DNA of 64,000 nt from positions 70,791 through 134,790 of the forward strand of contig NZ_JOHO01000027.1 of NCBI RefSeq assembly GCF_000719705.1, given 5' to 3'. Of this stretch, positions 38,804 through 47,537 are shown one piece after another. The stretch's first letter is position 1; each line of letters opens with the position of its first letter. The notes under the pieces are model-generated. The model was not told the DNA's origin. It ran no database searches and was given only the letters and a program-made list of their open reading frames with translations. This DNA comes from Streptomyces sp. NRRL S-350 (GTDB lineage Bacteria > Actinomycetota > Actinomycetes > Streptomycetales > Streptomycetaceae). Made by a program: the position numbers and the translations under genes.

Positions 38804-38856
38804 CGCCGGACGCCGAGGGTGACCCCGGACGCCGAGAGTGACCCCGGACGCCGAGG
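38800..38856. repeat. 19-bp tandem repeat between AveC-like and epoxidase genes
   Basis: Three units of GTGACCCCGGACGCCGAGG (one base variant in units 1 and 2). The first unit contains the stop codon of the AveC-like gene. It ends 3 bases before GGAGAGG, the next gene's ribosome site. Confidence 0.85.
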
Positions 38857-38874
38857 GTACGGAGAGGAACGCCC

Positions 38875-40155
38875 ATGAGAACCGCCCCAGGACATGCCGT
38901 GGTCATCGGAGGAGGCTTCGCCGGCCTGCTCGCCGCCCGGGCGCTCAGCGACACCTTCGCCCGGGTCACCGTGATCGAACGCGACCCGCGGCCAGGCCCG
39001 GACAACCACCGGCGGGGCGTACCGCAGACGCCCCACCCCCACGGACTGCTCCAACGCGGCGCCACCACGATCGAGGCGCTCCTGCCCGGCATCGGCGACG
39101 AGCTCCGCGCCCGGGGAGCCGCACTCTTCGACTTCGGGGAAGGCGCCCGCATCCTCTTCCCCGCCGGCTGGGCCCCCGTCGGGCCCACCGGCGTCCGGCA
39201 CCTGGCCTGCAGCCGCACCCTCCTCGAAGGCACGCTCCGCGAACGGGTGACCGGCCTACCCGCCGTCGACCTGGTCCCCGCGACCGTCAGCGCCGTCCTG
39301 TGGGCCGGGCACCGGGCCACCGGGGTGCGGGACGGCTCAGGACGGACCTTCCCCGCAGACCTGGTGGTCGACGCGTCCGGGCGCACCACGCGGCTGGCCG
39401 GCTGGCTCGGCCAGGGAGGCTTCCCCGCACCACCGGTCACCCGCGTCCTCGCCGGCCTCTCCTACGTCACCCGCCGGTTCCAGGGCGCCCCCGCCGCCGA
39501 CTGGCACCTGTCCGCAGAGGCGACCTACGCACCGACGATCCGGCGGGGCGGCCTCGTCCAGGTCATCGAAGGGCAGCAGACCCTGGTCACCCTCATCGGC
39601 GCGGACGGCACCCGCCCACCCCACGACGCCGCCGGGTTCCGCGCCCACGCCGCCGCCCTGCGCAATCCCCACCTGCTGGAAGCCATCGACAGCGGAACAC
39701 CCGTCGGCAGGGCGCACCGGTACGGCGGACTGGACAACCGCTGGAACGGCTACCACCGCACGCCCCGGTGGCCGGACAACGTCATCGCCCTCGGCGACTC
39801 CGTCGCCGCCCTCAACCCGATCTACGGACACGGCCTGACCGTCAGCGCCCTCCAGGCCCTCGCCCTGCGCGACCTGCTGGCGCACGACCCGCGACCGGGC
39901 CTCGCCCGGACCTTCCAACGCGAGGCCGCCGGCATCGTCCGCGTACCCTGGCTGCTGGCCGCGCTCTCGGACACCGCCTGGCGCACCGAGCGGCGGCCCC
40001 CGGGCATGCACGCCGCCAACCTGGCGCTGCGCCGCGTCCTCGACCTCGTCCCGAGCCGCCCCCGCCTCTACCGGGACCTCGTCGCCGTCCAGAACCTGCT
40101 GGCCCACCCCGTCATCCTCGCCCCGGCCGCCCTCACCCCTCGACCCCGAACCTGA
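38875..40155 (+). CDS. Flavin-dependent epoxidase-like monooxygenase (MonCI/LasC type)
   Basis: A 426-residue protein from ATG 38875. FAD site 'HAVVIGGGFAGLLAARALSD', Glu-ending 'VTVIERDPRP', then 'GVPQTPHPHGLLQRGATTIE' (the QxxHxHxLL signature of this group), 'LVVDASGRTTRLAGWL' and 'VIALGDSVAALNPIYGHGLT' with 'VSALQALALRDLL'. The GDS/A-x-x-x-x-N-P-x-Y-G-x-G-x-x-x-x-x-x-x-E/Q-A block is characteristic of polyether epoxidases MonCI and LasC/Lsd18 and of related tailoring oxidases. It is the last gene of the PKS operon. Epoxidation of polyketide double bonds left by the DH domain is the natural inference, giving a substrate for the AveC-like protein. Confidence 0.85.
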   Translation: MRTAPGHAVVIGGGFAGLLAARALSDTFARVTVIERDPRPGPDNHRRGVPQTPHPHGLLQRGATTIEALLPGIGDELRARGAALFDFGEGARILFPAGWAPVGPTGVRHLACSRTLLEGTLRERVTGLPAVDLVPATVSAVLWAGHRATGVRDGSGRTFPADLVVDASGRTTRLAGWLGQGGFPAPPVTRVLAGLSYVTRRFQGAPAADWHLSAEATYAPTIRRGGLVQVIEGQQTLVTLIGADGTRPPHDAAGFRAHAAALRNPHLLEAIDSGTPVGRAHRYGGLDNRWNGYHRTPRWPDNVIALGDSVAALNPIYGHGLTVSALQALALRDLLAHDPRPGLARTFQREAAGIVRVPWLLAALSDTAWRTERRPPGMHAANLALRRVLDLVPSRPRLYRDLVAVQNLLAHPVILAPAALTPRPRT

Positions 40156-40239
40156 CACGACGCCCGACCCAAGCCGGCCCGTCCCCCGGAAGCCCTCCCC
40201 TGCCGACGCCAGAACGCCCGCCGACGACGGCCCGGGGCG

Positions 40240-40460
40240 TGCGACTCTTCGCTTCGCCCCGTCAGCTCGCATCCCACTCGCCAACGGGCCGCCGCTGGCG
40301 GCGAACGCCCACGCCGGCGCGTTGCCGGCCAACCTCTCGGCGTCCGTCCTGATCACGGCGTTCACACCCTGCTCGCCCAGCCACTCCAGGGAGCAGGAGA
40401 GTCACGTCCTCGGCGTTCCTCACCGATCTTCGGCCAACGGCCTCGGTTCCCAGTCGTCAT
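40240..40460 (-). pseudogene. Degraded copy of the 41351 small-protein gene
   Basis: ATG 40460 opens 'MTGNRGRWPK', identical to the start of the 41626 product. Frameshifts scramble 'EDVTLLL..LEWLGEQG', then the frame recovers as 'VNAVIRTDAERLAGNAPAW' and 'FAASGGPLASGMRAD', closely matching the intact gene. The C-terminal third is absent. The two copies flank the DUF4240 gene at 40580. Confidence 0.75.
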
Positions 40461-40579
40461 CGCCCCGGCTCTATCGGGACCCTGGAGGCGATCGAGAGGC
40501 CGCAACCGGCAAGCCCAGAAACCTGCTGCCACGACCAGCCCCGGAGTCGGCTGTCAGGGCCAGGTGAGAGGGTCCGGCC

Positions 40580-41167
40580 GTGAACATCGACGAGTTCTGG
40601 GCCGTCATCGAAACAGCACGCACGGACGCCGCTTCGGCCCCCGAAGACCCGGGCCAAGCGTTCGCATCGGCCCTGGTCGAGCGGCTTGCGGCGACATCGA
40701 AGCAGACGGTCCTCGAATACCAGCAGTGGTTCGATCAGCTCCACGGGGCGATCTACCGCTGGGACGTGTGGGCTGCTGGCTATCTGATCGGCGGAGGCTG
40801 CTCCGACGACGCCTTCACGGACTTCCGCGCCGGACTCATCTCCCGGGGCCGAGAGTGGTACGAGCGGGCCGCCACCGCACCCGACGTTCTCGCCCAGCAT
40901 CCGGACGTCATCGCTGCGGCAGCCGAAGGCAGCGACGAGGCGCTGTTCAACGAATCCGTCAACTACGCGGCCGTCTACGCCTACGAGCGCATCACCGGCG
41001 GCGAAGACGCCTGCACGTTCTACGACGACTACGACCGGTTCTGCGGACCCCGCGCCGACCACGAGCCGGCCGATATGGGCGAGAACTTCGCCTTCGACGA
41101 CGCCGCGGAAATGCAGGCCCGTCTTCCCGGACTGGCCCGCCTCTTCCTTGAGCACCGCGGGGCCTGA
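40580..41167 (+). CDS. DUF4240 domain protein
   Basis: A 195-residue cytoplasmic protein, ATG 40580 after GGTCCGG. The family opening 'MNIDEFWAVIETAR' and 'FDQLHGAIYRWDVWAAGYLI', 'FTDFRAGLISRGREWYERA' and 'NESVNYAAVYAYERITG' follow the DUF4240 pattern. DUF4240 proteins occur in multicopy, mobile, often immunity-rich loci; no activity is known. It is flanked by an intact gene and a broken copy of another small protein. A second DUF4240 gene is inside the IS1182 element at 44557. Confidence 0.88.
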   Translation: MNIDEFWAVIETARTDAASAPEDPGQAFASALVERLAATSKQTVLEYQQWFDQLHGAIYRWDVWAAGYLIGGGCSDDAFTDFRAGLISRGREWYERAATAPDVLAQHPDVIAAAAEGSDEALFNESVNYAAVYAYERITGGEDACTFYDDYDRFCGPRADHEPADMGENFAFDDAAEMQARLPGLARLFLEHRGA

Positions 41168-41235
41168 GGCCACCGGACCCCTTGACCGCCAAATTCGGAG
41201 AAGCCGGCCTGCGATGTTCGATGCACTGGCCGTAC

Positions 41236-41310
41236 CCTGACCAGCGCCTTCGCATCGAGGAGATCCGCGGCAACCTCGTCGCGCGTATCGCCGAACCCGG
41301 GCAGAAGCGA
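41236..41310 (+). pseudogene. Tyrosine-integrase C-terminal scrap
   Basis: The plus frame reads 'CSMHWPYPDQRLRIEEIRGN' and 'LVARIAEPGQ', resembling the coiled-coil segment near the end of Streptomyces integrases ('..PWPHPDQxPRIEEIRxNLxARIAEAxREGW..'). Only about 25 residues remain. Confidence 0.35.
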
Positions 41311-41350
41311 GGAGGCCCACCCCGTGATCGGAGTCAGCGGCGAACGAAGA

Positions 41351-41626
41351 TCAAAACGGAACGGACAATCCGGCTTCGCGCAGCCGGGACAGAGCGGCGG
41401 ACATGCACTGCTGCACGGTTCTCCCATCCGCACGCATGCCGTGCTCCAGCGGACCTCCGCTGGCGGCGAACGTCCACGCCGGCGCGTTGTCAGCCACCCG
41501 CTCCGCGTCCACCCTGATCATGGCGTTCACGCCCTGCTCACCCAGCCATTCCAGGATGAGCAACGTCACGTCCTCGATTCCACTGTCCTGGTCGGTCTTC
41601 GGCCAGCGGCCTCGGTTTCCTGTCAT
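41351..41626 (-). CDS. Small conserved Streptomyces protein
   Basis: A 91-residue protein from ATG 41626; an upstream start at 41677 is possible. Sequence features: basic opening 'MTGNRGRWPKTDQD', 'VTLLILEWLGEQGVNAMIRV', 'ADNAPAWTFAASGGPLEHGM' and a helical end 'MSAALSRLREAGL'. No known domain. It is 55 bases downstream of the DUF6000 gene in the same direction and may be co-transcribed with it. A decayed duplicate lies at 40240-40460. Confidence 0.7.
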   Translation of the reverse strand: MTGNRGRWPKTDQDSGIEDVTLLILEWLGEQGVNAMIRVDAERVADNAPAWTFAASGGPLEHGMRADGRTVQQCMSAALSRLREAGLSVPF

Positions 41627-41680
41627 CGCCCCGACTCCATCGAGATCCCCGCCCCCGTCGGGGCGGTCAGTGGTCACGTG

Positions 41681-42307
41681 TCAGTGGTCGTGTTCCAGCG
41701 AGGCGAAGAGTTCAGCGCACTCGTGGGCGAAGGAGCAGAGCTGGTCCACGACCTCCCGGTACCTCTGCGGGTTCCGGCCCCTGCGCGGCGGAGCGTCGGT
41801 CCACTGCTCCCACAAGCCACCTGCGTCGAGGAATCGGGAGGCATGCTCGGTTCCGAGGGCGGTGTCGAGGTGGAGCAGCGCCCCCAGAGCAAAGGCCTGG
41901 TCGTAGTCGAGGTCGGGCCGCGGCAAGTAACGATCAAGGTATTGGCACAGGAGATCGGCGTCCGCGCGGCTGCCGAAGGTGGCGAGGGCAACGCAGTACG
42001 CCGCGCCGGCATAGGGGCCTTCGCTGGCCAGTAGAAGCTCGCCGATACGGCTACGGAACTCGGTCCTGCCGGCTACGACAACCAGCCAGGAGGCAGTCTT
42101 GCGTTCTCGCCACCCGCCTTCGAGAAGGACTCGGAGCTCAGCAGGCGTGACCTCTGCGGCAGCCTGGACCAACTCTCGCGCGCGCACCGCGCGCTCGGGC
42201 CCGCTCAAGCGCAGCAGGCTCCCACCCAAACGCAGGTACCGCCGTCCGGGGGCGACGAATCGGCGGACCAGGTCCTGCAGCTCAGGGTCAGTGTTGGCAT
42301 GGCGCAC
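41681..42307 (-). CDS. DUF6000 family protein
   Basis: A 208-residue protein from GTG 42307. The family blocks are clear: 'LVRRFVAPGRRYLRLGGSLL', 'EVTPAELRVLLEGGWRERKT' and 'ASWLVVVAGRTEFRSRIGEL', then 'AAYCVALATFGSRADADLLC', 'YLDRYLPRPDLDYDQAFALG' and 'ALLHLDTALGTEHASRFL'. The helical repeats suggest a HEAT-like scaffold. DUF6000 has no known activity and is scattered in actinobacterial accessory regions, sometimes near immunity genes, as here. Confidence 0.85.
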   Translation of the reverse strand: MRHANTDPELQDLVRRFVAPGRRYLRLGGSLLRLSGPERAVRARELVQAAAEVTPAELRVLLEGGWRERKTASWLVVVAGRTEFRSRIGELLLASEGPYAGAAYCVALATFGSRADADLLCQYLDRYLPRPDLDYDQAFALGALLHLDTALGTEHASRFLDAGGLWEQWTDAPPRRGRNPQRYREVVDQLCSFAHECAELFASLEHDH

Positions 42308-42324
42308 AGCTGCATCCTTGCCCG

Positions 42325-42615
42325 GCGACCGCCCAGCTGGCAGCGCTTTTTGCCAAGGAGTGCCGAGCGGCGGTCAGGATGGGCTGCACCGACGTATGCG
42401 TCATCGCGGTAACCGGTCCCCTCGCCGGCCGCATCCTCATCGGTAACAGCGATGGGTACTGGGGCCCCAATGTCTCCCCCGCCACCGACTTCCTAGACTG
42501 GTACGAACGCTGGCTCAACCACATGAGCGCCGGACGCGACAATCGAGCCCTGGAACTGACCTCGCCTCGGCTTCGTGCCCATCCAAACCGCCACCGCATG
42601 GCTCCGAAGATCTGA
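42325..42615 (+). pseudogene. SMI1/KNR4 immunity-protein C-terminal fragment
   Basis: The frame reads 'AQLAALFAKECRAAVRMGCT', 'DVCVIAVTGPLAGRILIGNS', 'DGYWGPNVSPATDFLDWYER' and 'WLNHMSAGRDNRALELTSPR'. The G-C/H-x-x-x-V-TGPxxGxV...FxxWYExWLD pattern is the C-terminal half of bacterial SMI1/KNR4 immunity proteins. The N-terminal half is missing and no start fits. It stops 26 bases before the left inverted repeat of the IS1182 element. Confidence 0.6.
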
Positions 42616-42657
42616 CTAGCCGTAACGGGAGCAAGGAAGTGATGCTGTTGGTGATCT

Positions 42658-44418
42658 TCAGCAGCTGTCGGTTTGGGTCCGGTCGATCGTCTGGCGGCAG
42701 AGGCGTGTGAAGCGGGTTGCGGGGCTGGTCCGGGTGTTGCCCGGCTGATGCTGGTGGAGGCGGATGAGATTGGTTCCGGCCGCCGTGAGCACGTGTTGGA
42801 CGTGGGTTTTCGCTGTGCCGCGGTAGCGGCAGTGGCGTAGGCCGTGGGCGTGCACGGTCTCGGAGACGGTGGCTTCGCAGCCGGACCTGAGGGCATATCG
42901 CTCGCGCCAGGGCCTGGTCTGCTGGTCACGTCGTGCCCGGTTCTGGATCTCTTGCAGAGGCTGGGGCAGGAGGAGGATGTGCCGGCCCTTGCCGTCGACG
43001 TTGCCGGTGCATTTGAGGCGGTCCTCGCAGGCCCGGCAGGTGGCGCGGGGGAAGAGCACCGACATGCGCTCCTGGCCGTCGGAGAGTGTCGGCTTCCATG
43101 GAGGGCTGGTCGCGCCGTTCGGGCAAGTCAACGTTCTTTCCTCCCAGTTGGGGACGAAGTCTTCCTTGTTGAACCCTGGGTGGGCGCGGGAGGTCGGGGC
43201 GAGGCGGACCGGGCCGACCAGGTCGATCCCGTGCTGGGTCCTGGCCCGGTGGATGGTGGCCGGGGTGACGTATCCGCCGTCGACCAGGTGCTCGGCCGGG
43301 GCGAGACCGCGCGTTGCGAGATCGGCGTGGATCCTCTCCAGGGCGTCGATGTCCTGCTCTGGCGCTGGCGTGGTGGCGACGTGGACGATCACGTTGGGCA
43401 GGCCGTCGTCGCAGGTCTCGGTCTGGTGGTCCTTGTAGCCGACCACTCGGCCTTGCCGGGCTTGTGGCTGAAGCGCGCCTGAGGATCGTGAGGAGAGACG
43501 ATCTCCACCGACGACCAGGGGACCCGTGCCGTCGCCGGATCCGGTCTGCCCTCGGCTGCCGCCCCCGAGGAAGTCGTCCGGCGGGCGGTATGGCGTCGGC
43601 TCTGCCTGTCACGGGTCTGCTTCGGCCCACGCCATCGCAGAGCGTCGTGCTCGTCGAACCAGTACTGCTGGACCCAGACCTGCCGCAGCACCTCCACCTG
43701 CGGCAGCCGCCGAAGCCTGGCTGGGGTGTCGGGAGCGATGAGGGCCTGGAACAGCCGCATGCCGTCCTCGCCGACCCTGAGCGCGTACTGCTCTCGCTCC
43801 TTGGTCTCCCTGGGCAATCGGTCGTAGCGCACCGGCCGGCCGTAACGTCGGGCCCACTCCTCGGTGACCAGGGCGGACACCCATTCCTCATCGGAGGCGG
43901 CCAGCTCCTCCAGGGCCGCGCGCAGTGTTTCCCCGACGAGCTCGATCCGGTCCAAGCGCCGCACTGCCGCCAGGACGTGCGTGGAGTCGGTCCGCTGCCG
44001 CCCGCGCCGCTTGACCAACCCGGCCTCCGCCAGACGCTCGACCATCACCGCCAGAAGCCGGTCCGCCCGATCGCCCTCGGCCATCCGGTCACGGAACTCG
44101 CTCAGCACCGAGAAGTCGAAGCCCGGGTCGTCCAACTCCAGCCCCAGGCAGTAATTTCCAGTCCAACCGGCACCGAACGGCCTCGGCGGCCTGCCGATCG
44201 GTGAGATTCTCCGCGTACTGCAGCACCGACACCAGCGCCAGACAAGCCGGCGACAGACCACGACGCCCGTCGGTGGGATACCACTCCCCGAAGTCGTCGT
44301 CCGTGAACAGACCTTCCAGGTGATCCCGGACCCACATCGCCGCCGTGCCCCGCGGATTGCTCGCCCGAGCCATCCGCGCGGTCAGCGCCGGGATCTCCCG
44401 CCCGGACCATGAACCCAT
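42658..44418 (-). pseudogene. IS1182-family transposase, two frameshifts
   Basis: Three frames give one protein. From ATG 44418: 'MGSWSGREIPALTARMARAS', 'GLFTDDDFGEWYPTDGRRGL', 'SVLQYAENLTDRQAAEAV'. A shift near 44155 leads to 'YCLGLELDDPGFDFSVLSEF' and 'RQRTDSTHVLAAVRRLDRIE'. A shift near 43440 leads to 'GYKDHQTETCDDGLPNVIVH', 'HLVDGGYVTPATIHRART' and the Cys-rich block 'CPNGA..CRACEDRLKC'. All IS1182 domains (DUF772, DDE, DUF4372-like tail) are present, so the element decayed recently. Confidence 0.8.
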
Positions 44419-44556
44419 CGCCACCGCAGCCCACCCCCGCTGAACAGCCCGACCCTCCAAGCCAGGACAGCACGCAGACGTGGCGAGCGGCCGGGAAAGC
44501 CGGGATCCTCACCCTCTTCGGTGAAGATTCCGGCAGCCTTCGTCTCTATCCGGCGC

Positions 44557-44985
44557 TCAGCCGGCCCAGCCCTCGGCATTCGAGTACGACTCGAAGGAGT
44601 AGCGCGTATCGCGGCCCCACTCCTCGCCGGTGATGCGTTCGTACGCACGGTCCGGCACGTAGAGCAGGCTCTCGGCCCAGATGTGGTCGATGACGAACGG
44701 GGCGAAGGCGGAAGCGTCCTGCAGGACCTTGCCGTATACCGCTCGGCCGGCGGCGACGACCGCGGCGCGCGTGTAGAGGAAGGCGTCCCCCGACAGGTCT
44801 TGTCCGTACTCCTTGCGGTCCAGTTGGTAGAGCGCCCAGGACAGTTGTTCCGCGAAGCCCGTGACCAGCGACAACGGGGACCGGGCGAGGCGCTCGGTGA
44901 TGTTGGCGGCGAGCAGTTCGGCCTCAGCGTCAGGTCCTGCGGGCCTGCAGTCTTCGATGAGCTGCCAGAAGGTGTCTTCGTTCAC
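44557..44985 (-). CDS. DUF4240 domain protein carried inside the IS1182 repeats
   Basis: A 142-residue protein with start GTG 44985 ('VNEDTFWQLIEDCR', matching the DUF4240 opening); an in-frame GTG at 45024 is less likely. Further blocks: 'GFAEQLSWALYQLDRKEYGQ', 'SGDAFLYTRAAVVAAGRAVY' and 'ESLLYVPDRAYERITGEEW'. It belongs to the same family as the 40580 product but the two are only distantly alike. It lies between the transposase and the right inverted repeat, so it would move with the element. Confidence 0.82.
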   Translation of the reverse strand: MNEDTFWQLIEDCRPAGPDAEAELLAANITERLARSPLSLVTGFAEQLSWALYQLDRKEYGQDLSGDAFLYTRAAVVAAGRAVYGKVLQDASAFAPFVIDHIWAESLLYVPDRAYERITGEEWGRDTRYSFESYSNAEGWAG

Positions 44986-45259
44986 AGTGCGAGCATGACG
45001 CAGCGGACAGACACTCCCGACCACCGAGCTATCTGGGTGCTGCTGTGGGACTGATGAAGATCACCAACAGCATCCGGAAGTTGAGCCAGAACCATCACTC
45101 ATGCACAAAGCCAGCACGCTGGTGCCGGGTACCGAGCTCCTCGTCCTCCTGTGACCGAGACCCGCCGAACCCGCCCGAAGCGCCCGCCCGGACCGCCCGT
45201 ACGAACACCCACTGCCGATCAGCTGTCACATGACGCCCGGCCCACCGCGTTAGCAAGGT

Positions 45260-45937
45260 ATGGATCAAGTATCGAGTGCGGACGCCGCGGCCGAACCGCA
45301 CTGGCCGGAGTTCCCGGACTTCGTCGCCGCTCGCGCCCGGCACCTGCTGCGGACAGCCTTCCTCCTCACCGGCGGTGACGCCCACCTCGCCGAGGACCTC
45401 GTGCAGGAAGCGCTCGGCCGGATCTACGTCAAGTGGCGGAAGATATCCCGGCTGGACAACCCCAGCGGCTACGCGCAGACCGTCCTGGTCAACACCTTCC
45501 TCTCCTACCGCCGCAAGCGCAGCGCCTCCGAGCGCGTCACCGACGAATTCCCCGAGGTCGGCGTGGACGACCCGGACCCGGCACTGCGACTGACGCTGCT
45601 GCGGGCCCTCGCCGAGCTGCCCGCGCCCGACCGCGCCGTGCTCGTGCTCCGCTTCTGGGAGGACCGCAGCGTCGAGGAGACGGCGAGCGTCCTGCGGCTG
45701 AGCGGCACCGTCGTCCGCACGCGCTGCCGTCGGGCCCTCGCCCGGCTGCGCGCGGTGCTCGGCGACGACATCGACACAGTCCTGGGCGGCGGCTCCGTGG
45801 GAACAAGCGGAACGGCCGGATCGGCCGGGACGCGCGGAACGACCGGAACGGCCGGATCGAGCGGGACGAGCGGAACGAGCGGGACGAGCGGATCCACCCG
45901 CGCGTCCCAGAAGGAGGTGCTGCGCCATGCCCACTGA
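45260..45937 (+). CDS. SigE-family (SigE70-like) ECF RNA polymerase sigma factor
   Basis: A 225-residue protein, ATG 45260. Region 2 is 'FVAARARHLLRTAFLLTGGD' and 'AHLAEDLVQEALGRIYVKW'; region 4 is 'LAELPAPDRAVLVLRFWEDR' and 'SVEETASVLRLSGTVVRTR'. This is the actinobacterial SigE/ECF41-like 'SigE70-type' pattern. After residue ~180 an unusual tail is built of Gly-Thr-Ser/Ala repeats, encoded by GGAACGAGC-like units. The tail overlaps the next gene by 11 bases, indicating translational coupling with a probable anti-sigma or sensor protein. Confidence 0.9.
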   Translation: MDQVSSADAAAEPHWPEFPDFVAARARHLLRTAFLLTGGDAHLAEDLVQEALGRIYVKWRKISRLDNPSGYAQTVLVNTFLSYRRKRSASERVTDEFPEVGVDDPDPALRLTLLRALAELPAPDRAVLVLRFWEDRSVEETASVLRLSGTVVRTRCRRALARLRAVLGDDIDTVLGGGSVGTSGTAGSAGTRGTTGTAGSSGTSGTSGTSGSTRASQKEVLRHAH

Positions 45938-47171
45938 CGACGAGTTCACTGACGAGTTCGCCGACGGATTCGCCCGCGCCCTGCGCGGAGCCGCCGAGCT
46001 GGCACCCGAACCGGTGCAGCACACCCTGGCCGTACAGGCCGAGCAGCGCGGCCGCCGACACCGCCGCCGCCGACGCACCGCCATCGCGGGCGGCCTGGCG
46101 GTGCTGGTGCTGGCCGGCGCCGGAGGCTTCGCGGCCGTCGGCGGGGGCACGTTCGGCGCCGTCGGACCGGCCGAACCGCCGGCGCCCGCCCTGCCGACGA
46201 TGTCGTCGCGGGAACTGATCACGCTGCTCACCGGCCTGCTGCCGAAGGGCACCGTGACGGAGCTCAACGCCGGCGGCCCGGGGCAGGTCAGCGGGCACCA
46301 GACCGGCGCCGTCATGCTGTTCGACGACGGGGCGGGGGCGAGCCTCGTCGAGTTCTCGGCGGAGCGGACGAACCTGCGGCCCGACGCGGGCACGGTCTGT
46401 CCGGACGGCTTCAACACCCCGCAGGACTCCTGCGACCGGACGGTCAGGCCGGACGGTTCCGTGCTGGTGATCGACAAGCTGCGGAACACCACCACCCAGG
46501 GCGGTCGCGAATGGCGGGCCACCTGGGCGGCCCCGGACGGCCGCCGGATCAACTTCACCGAGTACAACGGGCAGCCGGCCACGGTGAACCGGCCGAGCCC
46601 GCCGCTGGCCGACGCCCAGCTGACGGACCTGGTGACCTCCCCCGACTGGGACCGCGTCTTCGCCTCGCTCGCCCCGGTCAAGGGGGCGCCGAAGCCGGGC
46701 GACTCCCCGGCTCCCGAGCAGTCGGCGACCGGCCCCTCGAACGCGGAACTGCTCGCGAAGCTCCTCCCGCTACTGCCCGCCGGGGCGAAGGTCGAGAGCC
46801 AGGACCCCGAGCACGCCACGCTCACGGTCACCTTCGAGGGCCGCACGAGCATGCTGACGGTCGGTGCGGAGCCGCCGTCGCCGCGCGGCCGGTCCGACCT
46901 CGCGTCCATGGACCACAATCCCACGACCCCGCTGGAGGTCCGGGAGAAGCGGCCGGACGGGACGCTCGTCGTCACCAACCGCTTCGGCAACGGCAAGACC
47001 GCGACGAACCCGATCCTGCACTGGACGGCCGCCGTGCACTCCCCGGACGGCAGCCAGGTGTGGATCTCGGAGGGCAACGGCGAGAACGGCTACACCTTCA
47101 GGCCCGGCGACCCGGCGCTCGACGTGGACCGGCTGAAGGCGATCGTGACCGCCCCGGCCTGGCACTCCTGA
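45927..47171 (+). CDS. Membrane protein partner of the sigma factor (putative anti-sigma)
   Basis: A 414-residue protein, ATG 45927, overlapping the sigma gene by 11 bases with AAGGAGG inside that gene. Residues ~1-45 are cytoplasmic and acidic ('DEFTDEFADGFARALRGAAE'), with an Arg-rich segment, then one membrane helix (TAIAGGLAVLVLAGAGGFAAV). The outer part has two repeated halves beginning 'LITLLTGLLPKGTVTELN' and 'LLAKLLPLLPAGAKVESQ', each followed by beta strands. No classic zinc anti-sigma HxxxCxxC motif is present. Position and layout suggest the cognate regulator of the sigma factor. Confidence 0.8.
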   Translation: MPTDDEFTDEFADGFARALRGAAELAPEPVQHTLAVQAEQRGRRHRRRRRTAIAGGLAVLVLAGAGGFAAVGGGTFGAVGPAEPPAPALPTMSSRELITLLTGLLPKGTVTELNAGGPGQVSGHQTGAVMLFDDGAGASLVEFSAERTNLRPDAGTVCPDGFNTPQDSCDRTVRPDGSVLVIDKLRNTTTQGGREWRATWAAPDGRRINFTEYNGQPATVNRPSPPLADAQLTDLVTSPDWDRVFASLAPVKGAPKPGDSPAPEQSATGPSNAELLAKLLPLLPAGAKVESQDPEHATLTVTFEGRTSMLTVGAEPPSPRGRSDLASMDHNPTTPLEVREKRPDGTLVVTNRFGNGKTATNPILHWTAAVHSPDGSQVWISEGNGENGYTFRPGDPALDVDRLKAIVTAPAWHS

Positions 47172-47537
47172 CGCCGAAGCGGCGGCCCGGCAGGGGAGCT
47201 GACACCCCCGGCCGTCGGCCGTTGCACCTCCTGGCCGGCGGAGCGCTGGCGCCCGAGCCGTCAACGGGGCCGTCCGAGCCGTCAGCGGGGCCGTCCGAGC
47301 TGTCAGCGGGGCGTCGGCGCCCCCGGTGCCGGGCGTCCACGAGGAGCGGGACTGACCCGTCTCGCCGCAGGCAGGCCCCCGGCAGCCATCGGACTGCTGG
47401 GGGCCTGGCGCGGCCCAGCACGAGTTCCCGGGACGGGTTCCCAGCCCGGGTTCCCAGCAAGGGTTCCCAGCACGGGCTCCCGGGACGGGGCCCGCTAGGA
47501 CGGGGGTGGGGGCGGTGCCGATGCCGGAAGGCCCGGA
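47172..47537. other. Intergenic stretch with two short repeat clusters
   Basis: GAGC(C/T)GTCA(A/G)CGGGGCCGTCC units recur three times at 47256-47317, and GGTTCCCAGC-type units (with CGGGAC variants) recur five times at 47425-47490. These look like slippage repeats in the convergent space between two genes. Confidence 0.6.

Larger units (their letters stand above)
42641..45074. mobile_element. IS1182-family element with passenger gene
   Basis: GATGCTGTTGGTGATCTTCA (42641-42660) is exactly complementary to TGAAGATCACCAACAGCATC (45055-45074). Both outer flanks carry GGAAGT (42635-42640; 45076-45081), consistent with a target duplication. Between them lie a broken IS1182 transposase (42658-44418, minus) and a DUF4240 gene (44557-44985, minus). 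The element is 2,434 bp, longer than a simple IS1182, because of the extra gene. Confidence 0.7.

Noticed and set aside
44409..45054. Plus-strand frames between the transposase and the sigma factor
   Set aside because: They are antisense to the DUF4240 gene, whose family match is clear on the minus strand.
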